Assembly (NCBI RefSeq): GCF_026013525.1
Contig: NZ_JAPDRA010000001.1
Location: 783,056-847,055, forward strand
Direction: 5' to 3'
Length of the DNA: 64,000 nt
Origin: Sphingomonas canadensis
GTDB taxonomy: Bacteria > Pseudomonadota > Alphaproteobacteria > Sphingomonadales > Sphingomonadaceae
Position numbers and translations under genes: made by a program. Below are positions 1 through 7,657 of this stretch, in pieces (within the stretch, counting starts at the first letter, position 1; every line of letters begins with the position of its first letter). The notes below the pieces were generated by a model. The model worked only from the letters and a program-made list of their open reading frames with translations. It had not been told where the DNA came from and did no database searches.

Positions 1-1777
1 GCGCACGCGCGGGGCGAGCACGCTTTCGATGCAGGTCGCGGGTTTCCTGACGCCCGATCTTTCGGCGCCGGGATCGCGCAACTGGCTCGACAAGCTGCGC
101 CAGATGCGCGCCGGATGGGCGATCGAGGGCCGCTGGAGCAAGGACCAGATCCTGGAGGCCTATCTGAACCTGGCCGGTTTCCGGGGCGAGGCGCAGGGGA
201 TCGGCGCGGCGGCGCTGGGCCTGTTCGGCAAGACCCCCGCGGCGCTGACGCGCGACGATGCGCTGCTGCTCGCCGCGCTGCTCCCCGATCCGGGCGCCAA
301 GGCGGATGGAATCGCGCGCCGGGCCTGTGCGATGGCGCAGGAGAAGGATTGCACGCGCTTCGCGGCGCAGGCGGCGACGATGCTTGGCCCCGCGCGCAGC
401 CTGGCGCTGGACCCGGGCCTGGCGCCGCACCTGGCCGACAAGCTGCTCGATAAGCCCGGCATGCGCGTGACCACCACGCTGGACGCGCGCATCCAGCGGC
501 TGGCGATCGAGGCGCTACGGCGCCAGCTCATGGGGCTGGGCGGCACCCGTGCGCGCGACGGCGCGGTGCTGGTGGCCGACAATGCGACCGGCGAGGTGCT
601 GGCCTATGTCGGCGGGATCGGCGGCAATTCCACCGCGCCTGCGGTGGACGCGGTGTCGCGCAACTATCGCCAGGCGGGATCGACGCTGAAGCCGTTCCTA
701 TATGCCCAGGCGATCGAGAAGGGCTATCTGACCGCCGCGTCGATCCTGGACGATTCGCCGGTGCAGCTCGACACCGATTCGGGGCTGTACGTGCCCCAGA
801 ATTACGATCGCGCGTTCAAGGGGCCGGTGAGCGCGCGGATGGCGCTGGCGGGATCGCTCAACGTGCCCGCGGTGCGCACGCTGCTGCTGGTGGGGGTGGA
901 GGCGTTCCGCGACCGCTTGTTCGACACCGGCTATGCCGGGCTGACCGAGGCGGGTGACTATTACGGGTACAGCCTGGCGCTGGGATCGGCGGAGGTGACG
1001 CTGTTCGAGCAGGTGGCGGCGTTCCGCAGCCTGGCGCGCGGCGGGCGCTGGGGTCCGCTCAAGCTGGTGCCCGGCGATCCTTCCGCGCCGGTGCGGCGCA
1101 CCACCACGCCCGAGGCGGCGTGGATCGTCGCCGACATCCTGTCCGATCCCAATGCGCGTGCGGGCACCTTCGGCGTCGATTCGGCGCTGCGGCTGCCCTT
1201 CTGGGCGGCGGCGAAGACCGGCACGTCAAAGGCGATGCGCGACAATTGGTGCATCGGCTTTTCGGACCGGTTCACCGTGGGCGTGTGGATCGGCAACCTG
1301 GAAGGCGATCCGATGCGCGCTGTTTCGGGAACCAGCGGCGCGGCGCCGGTATGGCGCGACATGATGATCGCGCTTCATTCCGGCAGCGCCAGCCGCGAGC
1401 CCGCCCCCCCGCCAGGCGTCGAGATGCGCCAGATACGCTTTGCCGGCGGGCTGGAGCAGCCGCGGCGCGAGTATTTCCTGAAGGGAACCGGGCTGACCGA
1501 AGTGGCGGTGGCCCCGCCCGAATCGCGGCGGCCGCGGATCGTGAGCCCGGTGGCGGGCAGCGTCTATGCGCTCGATCCGGACATCCCGGCGGATCGCCAG
1601 CGCATGGCGATCACGGTGAGCGGCGCCACGGCGGGCCACCGGCTGGTGCTCGACAACCAGGATCTGGGAACCGCCGATTCGCGTCCGATGCTGGCCGCCG
1701 CGCGCGGGCGCCACCGGCTGCGGCTGGTCGATCTGTCGGGGCGGACGGTGGATCAGGTGATCTTTACGGTGCGCTGA
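1..1777 (+). CDS. pbpC: Penicillin-binding protein 1C-type peptidoglycan glycosyltransferase/transpeptidase, 5' end cut by window
   Basis: The frame is open from base 2 and reads RGASTLSMQV just before the first ATG. This is the conserved glycosyltransferase motif (GxSTxxxQ), so the gene begins upstream and the ATG at 29 is internal. The rest of the glycosyltransferase domain follows. The transpeptidase domain has the SxxK motif STLK (Ser codon at 680), SLN (near 857) and KTGTS (Lys codon at 1214). The last ~85 residues look like the C-terminal beta domain typical of PBP1C. The enzyme polymerises and crosslinks peptidoglycan in the periplasm, anchored by an N-terminal helix outside the window. 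A strong terminator follows. An alpha-2-macroglobulin gene commonly precedes pbpC, but that side is not visible. Confidence 0.93.
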   Translation, partial: RTRGASTLSMQVAGFLTPDLSAPGSRNWLDKLRQMRAGWAIEGRWSKDQILEAYLNLAGFRGEAQGIGAAALGLFGKTPAALTRDDALLLAALLPDPGAKADGIARRACAMAQEKDCTRFAAQAATMLGPARSLALDPGLAPHLADKLLDKPGMRVTTTLDARIQRLAIEALRRQLMGLGGTRARDGAVLVADNATGEVLAYVGGIGGNSTAPAVDAVSRNYRQAGSTLKPFLYAQAIEKGYLTAASILDDSPVQLDTDSGLYVPQNYDRAFKGPVSARMALAGSLNVPAVRTLLLVGVEAFRDRLFDTGYAGLTEAGDYYGYSLALGSAEVTLFEQVAAFRSLARGGRWGPLKLVPGDPSAPVRRTTTPEAAWIVADILSDPNARAGTFGVDSALRLPFWAAAKTGTSKAMRDNWCIGFSDRFTVGVWIGNLEGDPMRAVSGTSGAAPVWRDMMIALHSGSASREPAPPPGVEMRQIRFAGGLEQPRREYFLKGTGLTEVAVAPPESRRPRIVSPVAGSVYALDPDIPADRQRMAITVSGATAGHRLVLDNQDLGTADSRPMLAAARGRHRLRLVDLSGRTVDQVIFTVR

Positions 1778-1895
1778 GCGAAAAAGAATCGAACCAATTC
1801 GCCGCTGGAACGTTTGCCGCAGAGGTCCCACCCCCCTTTCGGGACCGGTGCCGCGGGCACCCGGCCGCGCCGCCCGATGGGCATGGCGCGGCCGA

Positions 1896-1932
1896 AGCCC
1901 CGGGCGGAGAGGGAGACCGCCCGGGGCTTTTT
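1896..1932 (+). terminator. Rho-independent terminator after pbpC
   Basis: A perfect 12-bp stem (AGCCCCGGGCGG at 1896-1907 with CCGCCCGGGGCT at 1917-1928) encloses a 9-base loop and runs directly into five T residues (1928-1932). The T-run is on the plus strand, so it ends the pbpC transcript. On the minus strand only two T residues follow, so it is a weaker stop for the convergent gene. Confidence 0.9.
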
Positions 1933-1948
1933 GGGGCGCCGGCGCGCC

Positions 1949-2470
1949 TTACCAGTAGAAGTTGTTGATCACGCGGATCACGATGCCGCGGCGCGTGTCG
2001 ACCAGGATCAGGTCGTCATAGTGGCGCACCCACACCTGGTTGTAGCCCGGGCGCGGCAGGCGATAGCGCCACGGATCGGCGATCCGGTAGCCCGGCGCAT
2101 AGAAGGACGCGCCGATGCGCAGGCCCGGGCGGAACGCCTGGTAGCGGAACGGGGCACGCCAGTGGCCGCGCGAGAAAGCGCCGCGATTGTGCGTGCGATA
2201 GTCGCGCCAATCGTTGTGGCCCCAGTTGCGGTTGCGATCGCGCAGATCCTCGCGATACTCGCGGCGGGCGTCGCGCAGCTCGCGCTGTTCGCGCCGCACG
2301 TCGCGCGGGTTGCCGTAACGGCGCGCGCGCTCGACGTCGCGGCGCTCCTGACGGATATCCTGACGGTCGCGCTGCAGTTCCCGGTGCGACTGGGCGCTGG
2401 CGGCCGTGGGCACGGCCACGGTCGGGATCGCGACGGCGGCGATCAGCGCGGCGGTGATGAGCTTCTTCAT
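1949..2470 (-). CDS. RcnB-like exported protein with basic coiled region
   Basis: A 173-residue protein with a clear Sec signal peptide (MKKLITAALIAAVAIP, Ala-rich, cleavage near AASAQ). A highly charged Arg/Glu/Asp stretch follows (about residues 28-85, repeats of RxxxRDxRxERR type). The C-terminal part is rich in aromatics and ends in RVINNFYW, as in RcnB-family periplasmic proteins. In E. coli, RcnB helps nickel/cobalt homeostasis, but most alphaproteobacterial members are uncharacterised, so no metal role is claimed. The ATG at 2470 is chosen over the upstream ATG at 2491 because GGAGG sits about 7 bases before it and the signal peptide starts there. Confidence 0.75.
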   Translation of the reverse strand: MKKLITAALIAAVAIPTVAVPTAASAQSHRELQRDRQDIRQERRDVERARRYGNPRDVRREQRELRDARREYREDLRDRNRNWGHNDWRDYRTHNRGAFSRGHWRAPFRYQAFRPGLRIGASFYAPGYRIADPWRYRLPRPGYNQVWVRHYDDLILVDTRRGIVIRVINNFYW

Positions 2471-2605
2471 GGGGCTTCCTCCAACATGCAATACTGAACC
2501 GGCGGCCGCCCCGTCTCTCCCTGGGGTTCGCGCCGGTTGGTGCCGTTATGGAGGCGCCGCTCTGAACCGCGCGGGAACGCGGCCTTCATGCGGCAGAAAG
2601 GAAGC

Positions 2606-3082
2606 TTACTGGTCCGGCCCGCCGCCGCCGCCCGTTCCGGGCGCGCCGACCGTGCCGATGTTGCCGAACAGATCCTGGAAGAAGCTGCGGCTGCGGCCCA
2701 GGGTGGGCGTCTTCTTGTCGGTGGGGCTGACCGAGGCGATCAGCTCGGTTCCGGTGCGGTCCACCCCGACGACGTTGCCCGCCTGATCGAAGCGGATACG
2801 CAGCGTGAGCTGTTCGCGGGCGCGCGGATTGTTGAAGGCCAGGTTACGGCTGTCGCGCGAGACATAATACCATTCGCTGTTGCCGAACTGACCGGCCAGC
2901 GTCGGGTTGCCCAGCGTGCGGAGCACCGAATCGCGATTGTCCACGCCGGGCTGGATCGCGTCCACCAGCTCCTTGTCGACGACATAGCCCTGATGCGTGC
3001 GCAGCGGCACGCAGGCGGTGGTCGCGGCGAGCATCGCGACCAGCGCGGCCGGGGCAAGAAGGCGGACACGGAACGCCGGCAT
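2606..3082 (-). CDS. bamE: Outer-membrane assembly lipoprotein BamE (SmpA/OmlA)
   Basis: A 158-residue lipoprotein: hydrophobic signal ending in a lipobox (ATTAC, Cys near residue 24), then the BamE core. The core has the TLGNPT turn, a WYYVSR strand and a D-x-x-G-N-V-V-G-V strand, which are hallmarks of the SmpA/OmlA fold. BamE stabilises the BamA-BamD complex that inserts beta-barrel proteins in the outer membrane. The C-terminus has a Gly-rich tail (about residues 140-158), common in this family. It is divergent from the cytochrome bc1 chaperone gene, with 113 bases between them for two promoters, as in other sphingomonads. Confidence 0.92.
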   Translation of the reverse strand: MPAFRVRLLAPAALVAMLAATTACVPLRTHQGYVVDKELVDAIQPGVDNRDSVLRTLGNPTLAGQFGNSEWYYVSRDSRNLAFNNPRAREQLTLRIRFDQAGNVVGVDRTGTELIASVSPTDKKTPTLGRSRSFFQDLFGNIGTVGAPGTGGGGGPDQ

Positions 3083-3195
3083 GTACTTCTCCAGTCACGA
3101 CGCGGCGTTGCATCCCGCGCGGAACATCTCAATATGCGCGCAATTGCGGCCAAACAAGGCCGGGAAACAGCTCAGAGGCAGGCAACAGGGACACC

Positions 3196-3708
3196 ATGGC
3201 ATTGTTCGAACGGCTGTTCGGCCGCCCGGAACGCGGCGCGGCGCCCGCAATCTATGCCGCGATGGTGGCGCGCGGGCGCGAACCGCACTGGTATGTGGAA
3301 GGCGCCGTGCCCGACAGCATCGACGGCCGGTTCGACATGATCGCGGCTGTGTTGTGCATGCTGCTGCTGCGGCTGGAGCAGGATCCGGTGGGCGTGCCCG
3401 CCGCCACGATGCTGGCCGAATGCTTCATCGACGACATGGACGCGCAACTGCGCGAGATCGGCGTGGGCGACGTCGTGATCGGCAAGCATATGGGCAAGAT
3501 GATGGGGATGCTGGGCGGCCGGCTGGGCGCGTTCCGCGACGCGATGGCCGCGGGCGATCTGAAGCCCGCGCTGGTCCGCAACCTGTGGCGTGGCGAGGCC
3601 CCCGATCCCGCGGCGCTGGCGCATGTCGAGCGCGCCCTGCTGGCGTGGCGTGATTCGCTGGCCACGGTGCCGGTGGGCGATCTGGCGGCGGGCAGGCTGC
3701 CCGGATGA
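3196..3708 (+). CDS. Ubiquinol-cytochrome c chaperone (CBP3 domain protein)
   Basis: A 170-residue protein of the Ubiq_cyt_C_chap family. It has the characteristic acidic segment around LAECFIDDMDAQLREIGVGD followed by VIGKHMGKMMGMLGGRLGAF. The mitochondrial homologue (Cbp3/UQCC1) assists cytochrome b synthesis and assembly into complex III. The bacterial protein is presumed to do the same on the cytoplasmic face of the membrane. The stop overlaps the start of the next gene (ATGA at 3705-3708), so the two are translationally coupled. Confidence 0.9.
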   Translation: MALFERLFGRPERGAAPAIYAAMVARGREPHWYVEGAVPDSIDGRFDMIAAVLCMLLLRLEQDPVGVPAATMLAECFIDDMDAQLREIGVGDVVIGKHMGKMMGMLGGRLGAFRDAMAAGDLKPALVRNLWRGEAPDPAALAHVERALLAWRDSLATVPVGDLAAGRLPG

Positions 3709-4223
3709 CCGGCCCCGAATTCCCCCGCCCCCAGCGGCTGGACCGTATCGGCGCGGACACCCGCGTGACGGTGAGCGCCGAGCCCGGCGAGCGCGAGGCG
3801 CTGGCGGTCCGGTTCGGCCTGATCGCGATCGGGCGGCTGGAGGCGTCCTATCACCTGCGGCCGGAGGCGGGCAGCGTGCGGGCCAGCGGCCACCTGTCGG
3901 CTGAGGTCGTCCAGCCCTGTGTCGCGACCGGCGATCCCGTGCCCGCGCGGATCGAGGAGGATTTCGACCTGCGCTTCGTGCCCGACGGCAGCCCCGAAGG
4001 CGACGAGATCGAGCTGGACGAGGCGGATTGCGACACCGTGTTCTTCACCGGCGGCGCGATCGACCTGGGCGAGGCGGCGGCGGAAACGCTGGCGCTGGCG
4101 CTCGATCCCTTTCCGCGCAGCCCCGCCGCGGCCGATGCGCTGAAGCAGGCAGGGGTGCTGAGCGAGGAGGAGGCCGGGCCTTTCGCGGCGCTGGCGGCGC
4201 TCAAGGGCAAGCTGAAGGAATAG
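3705..4223 (+). CDS. DUF177/YceD-family protein
   Basis: A 172-residue acidic protein of the YceD (DUF177) family. The diagnostic central part reads VVQPCVATGDPVPARIEEDFDLRF, followed by a DxE-rich strand and the conserved TVFFTGGAIDLGEAAAETLALALDPFPR block. YceD proteins are linked to 23S rRNA and ribosomal L32 metabolism, usually beside rpmF and plsX. Here folP follows after only two bases instead. The first codon overlaps the chaperone stop. Confidence 0.9.
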   Translation: MTGPEFPRPQRLDRIGADTRVTVSAEPGEREALAVRFGLIAIGRLEASYHLRPEAGSVRASGHLSAEVVQPCVATGDPVPARIEEDFDLRFVPDGSPEGDEIELDEADCDTVFFTGGAIDLGEAAAETLALALDPFPRSPAAADALKQAGVLSEEEAGPFAALAALKGKLKE

Positions 4224-4225
4224 CC

Positions 4226-5332
4226 GTGGCCCGCCGCCATTATCTTCGCCCCACGCAGTTCGTGGATACCCCGGTGGGCCGCGACGGCGAGGTCGCCCGG
4301 CTGGCCGGCGGGCTGCTGTGGTTCGCCGCCTGGGAGGTGATCGTGGCGGACGACGGGCGGCGCGTGGCGCAGCGCAGCGTGCCCGTGGCGGCGCTGGCGG
4401 ACCAGCCCGAGGCGGACGTGCTGCTGCCGGTCGCCGCGCGGGTGACGGCGCCCCGCGCGCCGCTGACGCTGGGCGAGCGCGTGCTGCGTTTCGATCAGCC
4501 GCAGGCGATGGGCATATTGAACGTGACGCCCGACAGCTTCTCTGACGGCGGCGCGCATGCGGGCGATCCGGAGGGCGCGGCGGCGGCGGGCGTCGATCTG
4601 GGCGCGGCGGGCGCGGCGCTGATCGACGTGGGTGGCGAATCGACCCGGCCCGGGGCCGAAACCGTTTGGGAGGGCGAGGAGAGCGCCCGCGTGGTGCCCG
4701 TGATCGAGCGGCTGGCGCGGAGCGGCGCGGCGATATCGATCGACACGCGCAAGGCCGGGGTAATGGAGGCCGCGCTGGCCGCCGGGGCGCATGTCGTCAA
4801 CGACGTGTCGGCGCTGTTGTGGGACCCGCGATCGATCGAGGTGGTGGCGCGCGCCGGATGCCCGGTGGTGCTGATGCACGCCGCCGATCCGAAGCGCGGG
4901 GCCGAAGGGGCGAAGGGCGCGTATGCCGCCGGCGCGGGCGGCGATCCGCTGCTCGACACCTATGACTGGCTGGAGGCGCGGATCGAGGCCGTCGTTTCGG
5001 CTGGCGTGGCGCGCGATCGGATCGTCGTCGATCCCGGCATCGGCTTCGGCAAACAGCTTGCGGAGGATCTGGCGCTGCTCAACGGGCTGGCGCTGTTCCA
5101 CGGGCTGGGCTGTCCGCTGCTGCTGGGCGCCAGCCGCAAGCGGATCGTGGGCGCGCTTTCGAACGAGGCGCCGGTGGCGCAGCGGCTGGGCGGGTCGCTG
5201 GCGCTGGCGCTGAAGGGCGCGGAGCTGGGCGCGCAATGGTTGCGCGTGCATGACGTGTTCGAAACCGCGCAGGCGCTGCGCGTGTGGCGCGGCATGCGCG
5301 ACGCGGCGTTGACGGCGCGGCTGCCGGGCTGA
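4226..5332 (+). CDS. folP: Dihydropteroate synthase
   Basis: Joins p-aminobenzoate with 6-hydroxymethyl-7,8-dihydropterin diphosphate to make dihydropteroate (folate pathway). The catalytic TIM-barrel starts at MGILNVTPDSFSDGG (about residues 95-109) and carries IDVGGESTRPGA, SIDTRK, VNDVSALLWD, DPGIGFGK and LLGASRKR. The GTG at 4226 is two bases after the DUF177 stop and gives a 368-residue protein with a ~90-residue N-terminal extension. The alternative is the ATG at 4508, which begins the core itself, but it lacks a clear ribosome site. Similar extensions are usual in sphingomonad FolP, so the longer form is preferred. Confidence 0.92.
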   Translation: MARRHYLRPTQFVDTPVGRDGEVARLAGGLLWFAAWEVIVADDGRRVAQRSVPVAALADQPEADVLLPVAARVTAPRAPLTLGERVLRFDQPQAMGILNVTPDSFSDGGAHAGDPEGAAAAGVDLGAAGAALIDVGGESTRPGAETVWEGEESARVVPVIERLARSGAAISIDTRKAGVMEAALAAGAHVVNDVSALLWDPRSIEVVARAGCPVVLMHAADPKRGAEGAKGAYAAGAGGDPLLDTYDWLEARIEAVVSAGVARDRIVVDPGIGFGKQLAEDLALLNGLALFHGLGCPLLLGASRKRIVGALSNEAPVAQRLGGSLALALKGAELGAQWLRVHDVFETAQALRVWRGMRDAALTARLPG

Positions 5333-5398
5333 GGCTGTTCGCCGGGAAAACGGTTGGGCGCTGGCTGCCCCGTCCCGCGCGCTACGCCATCTGGGCAA

Positions 5399-6175
5399 TC
5401 AGCCCGTAATCCAGCCCGCGCCGCGCAGTTCCTCCACCGTGCCGCGCGCGACCGGGGCCTCGACGCCGTTGGAGAGTTCCAGGCGCAGGTTGCGGCCGTC
5501 GCGCCGCGTGCGGACCAGGGCGGCGCGCGCCACCCACCAGCTCCGGTGGACCTGCATGCCCTCGATCCCGTCCAGCCCGGCCACCGCATCGCGCATCCGC
5601 ATCAGGATCAGCGCGGAGCCGAGCGCGGTGTGCGCGCGGACGTAATGATCCTCCATTTCCAGCGCGAGCAGATCGCGCCCCAGGTGCGGCGGCAGGCGAT
5701 CGAGGAAGGGCGCGTCCGCGGGCGCGGCTTCCTCCGGCGGCGGCGGGGCCGGATCGGCGGGACCGGGCATGGCGGGGCGGCGGCGCGGATGCACGAACCA
5801 GAAGATCGCGCAGACCGCCGCGCCGAGCACCAGCGCATGGAGATAGAGATCGAACGCCTCCTCCAGCCCCGGCCAGCGCGGCGCGCGCCCCAGCCGGTTG
5901 ACGCACCACACCACCGCGCTCATCGGCAGCGTCGCCGCAAGGCAGGCGGCGGCCCATGACGCAGGCTCCGGCAGGTCGAGCCGCTGCGCCAGGCGCGACG
6001 CGGCGACCATCGCGGGCAGGTAGAGGAAATAGCCGGCGTAGGCGAGCGCGCCCCAATAGATCAGCCGCACGGCGAAGGGCATGGCGAAGGTGCCGAACGG
6101 CCCCAGCAGCGCGACCACCAGCGCGATCGCCGCCATCGCCGCCACATCGATGATCAGCCTTCGCGCGTCCGGCAT
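5399..6175 (-). CDS. Membrane-anchored LytTR-domain transcriptional regulator
   Basis: 258 residues. The N-terminal ~140 residues form about four transmembrane helices, followed by a Pro/Ala-rich linker (PAPPPPEEAAPAD). The C-terminal ~90 residues are a LytTR DNA-binding domain (LLALEMEDHYVRAHT, IEGMQVHRSWWVARAAL, RNLRLELSNG). No receiver domain is present, so any signal must come through the membrane part. The start at 6175 (MPDARRLIID) is taken because the upstream frame is non-native Arg-rich sequence. It is convergent with folP. The target genes are not evident. Confidence 0.82.
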   Translation of the reverse strand: MPDARRLIIDVAAMAAIALVVALLGPFGTFAMPFAVRLIYWGALAYAGYFLYLPAMVAASRLAQRLDLPEPASWAAACLAATLPMSAVVWCVNRLGRAPRWPGLEEAFDLYLHALVLGAAVCAIFWFVHPRRRPAMPGPADPAPPPPEEAAPADAPFLDRLPPHLGRDLLALEMEDHYVRAHTALGSALILMRMRDAVAGLDGIEGMQVHRSWWVARAALVRTRRDGRNLRLELSNGVEAPVARGTVEELRGAGWITG

Positions 6176-6429
6176 TGCCCCGTCTTTTCTCCGCTGGCGC
6201 CCGCGCCCCCATCCGGCCGCCCGGAAGATTCTGCCGATGACCGGTCGGGTGTGGGGCTGAGCCGGTTCGGCAATCCGGCGGAATCCTAGCGCCCGTTGGC
6301 GAAGCGCGAAATGGCAAAAGCGGCCGGGAGCGCACCGGCCGCGAAGCCGCACGACCGCCCGCGAAGCCGCGGTTGCCGGCGGGCGGGCGGCGGGCAGGAA
6401 GGCGGGGCAATCAAGCCAGGGAGCCCCGC

Positions 6430-6948
6430 ATGACCGCCGCCACCACCCGTCCCGTCGCCTTCACCATCCACCCGGCGCTGCGCGTGCCGATCGCGGCCGG
6501 GGGCATCGCGCTCAGCGCCGTGGGCGCGCTGGCGGTGGCGCGCGGGCTTGCCGGGCTGGCGCCGACCTATCCCTATATGCGGGAGGCCGCGGTGGCGGTG
6601 CATCTGGCGTCGGTTCTCCCCGCGCTGCCGCTGGGGCTGTGGCTGCTGCTTGCGCGCAAGGGCGATGCCCGCCATCGCGCGCTGGGCCGGATCTGGATGC
6701 TGATGATGTTGACCGCGGCGATCTCCGCCGTGTTCATCCGGCACCTGAACCAGGGCAGCTTCAGCCTGATCCACCTGTTCGTGCCGCTGACGATCTACAC
6801 CATCGTGCTTTCGGTGATGGCCGCCCGCGCGGGCAATATCGCGGCGCACAAGGCCCATCTGGTGCGGCTCTATGCCATCGGGCTGCTGGTGCCGGGCGCC
6901 TTCGCCTTCCTGCCGGGGCGGATGATGTCGCTGTGGCTGCTGGGGTGA
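6430..6948 (+). CDS. DUF2306-family integral membrane protein
   Basis: 172 residues with about four hydrophobic helices: IAAGGIALSAVGALAVA, AVHLASVLPALPLGLWLLLA, IWMLMMLTAAISAVFI and IHLFVPLTIYTIVLSVMAA. The conserved HxxxGRIWM and HKAHLVRLY patterns suggest DUF2306, a family of unknown function with conserved His residues. The ATG at 6430 is the first in a credible context. It stands alone, convergent with the AlkD-like gene six bases downstream. Confidence 0.7.
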   Translation: MTAATTRPVAFTIHPALRVPIAAGGIALSAVGALAVARGLAGLAPTYPYMREAAVAVHLASVLPALPLGLWLLLARKGDARHRALGRIWMLMMLTAAISAVFIRHLNQGSFSLIHLFVPLTIYTIVLSVMAARAGNIAAHKAHLVRLYAIGLLVPGAFAFLPGRMMSLWLLG

Positions 6949-6954
6949 GCGGCC

Positions 6955-7650
6955 TCAGACGCCCAGCCTGGCCATCAGCTTGGGCGCGGTGAGTGCCTTC
7001 AGCGCGTCCTTGCCGACCCGGCGTTCGGCGGTGATCGTGGAGGCGGCGAGGCGCCGGGACAGGGCGACGCATTCGCGGTTGAGCGCGGCGTCGCGCTGGC
7101 CGATCGCCCGCAGCGCCCAGTTGACCGCCTTCCACACGAAATTGCGGCCATCGGCAGCATGCGCGGCGATCAGCGGCAGGCATTGCAGGAAGGGCTCGCC
7201 GGGCAGTTTCTTCGCATGCAGCGCCACGCTGGCGAGCAGGGCGAAGGCGGCGCGGCGGCCATATTCGTCCTCCAGCGCGGCCCATTCGCGAACCTTCGCA
7301 AAGGCATGCGGCGTGCGATCGAACAGGTGGAAACAGGCGGTGTCGCAGCTCGCCCAATTGTCGAAGTCCGCGCGCCAGATGTCCATCAGTTCCGGTGTGA
7401 TCCGCGCGGGATCGGCCAGGAACACCGCCAGCAGCCGCGCTTCATACCACCCGATGGGCCACAGCGCCTCGGCCAGCGCCTGATCGTGCCCGATCTGCTT
7501 CGCCAGCGCGCGGATATCGCCGACGCTGATGCCGATCACCCGGTCCGAAGTGGCGATGCCGAAGCGGGCGAGCCCAGCGCGGGCATCCGCCTCCATCACC
7601 GCCGGATCGCCGAGCGCCTGGAGCGCGGCCAGCGCCTGGTCCGGTGTCAC
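6955..7650 (-). CDS. DNA alkylation repair protein, AlkD-like HEAT-repeat glycosylase family
   Basis: 231 residues of helical repeats. The conserved block MDIWRADFDNWASCDTAC lines the DNA-binding groove in AlkD-type proteins, and the C-terminal helices include NFVWKAVNWALRAIG. Characterised family members excise alkylated purines such as N3- and N7-alkyl adducts without base flipping. The start is the GTG at 7650: it has GAGG 6 bases upstream and lies 7 bases after the rpoN stop, whereas the longer frame overlaps rpoN. It is last in the rnd-lptCAB-rpoN run. Confidence 0.82.
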   Translation of the reverse strand: MTPDQALAALQALGDPAVMEADARAGLARFGIATSDRVIGISVGDIRALAKQIGHDQALAEALWPIGWYEARLLAVFLADPARITPELMDIWRADFDNWASCDTACFHLFDRTPHAFAKVREWAALEDEYGRRAAFALLASVALHAKKLPGEPFLQCLPLIAAHAADGRNFVWKAVNWALRAIGQRDAALNRECVALSRRLAASTITAERRVGKDALKALTAPKLMARLGV

Positions 7651-7657
7651 GCGCGCC

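Noticed and set aside
3851..5398. A 515-codon minus-strand frame opposite folP
   Set aside because: Gln/Arg/His-rich translation with no domain; folP motifs on the plus strand are complete.
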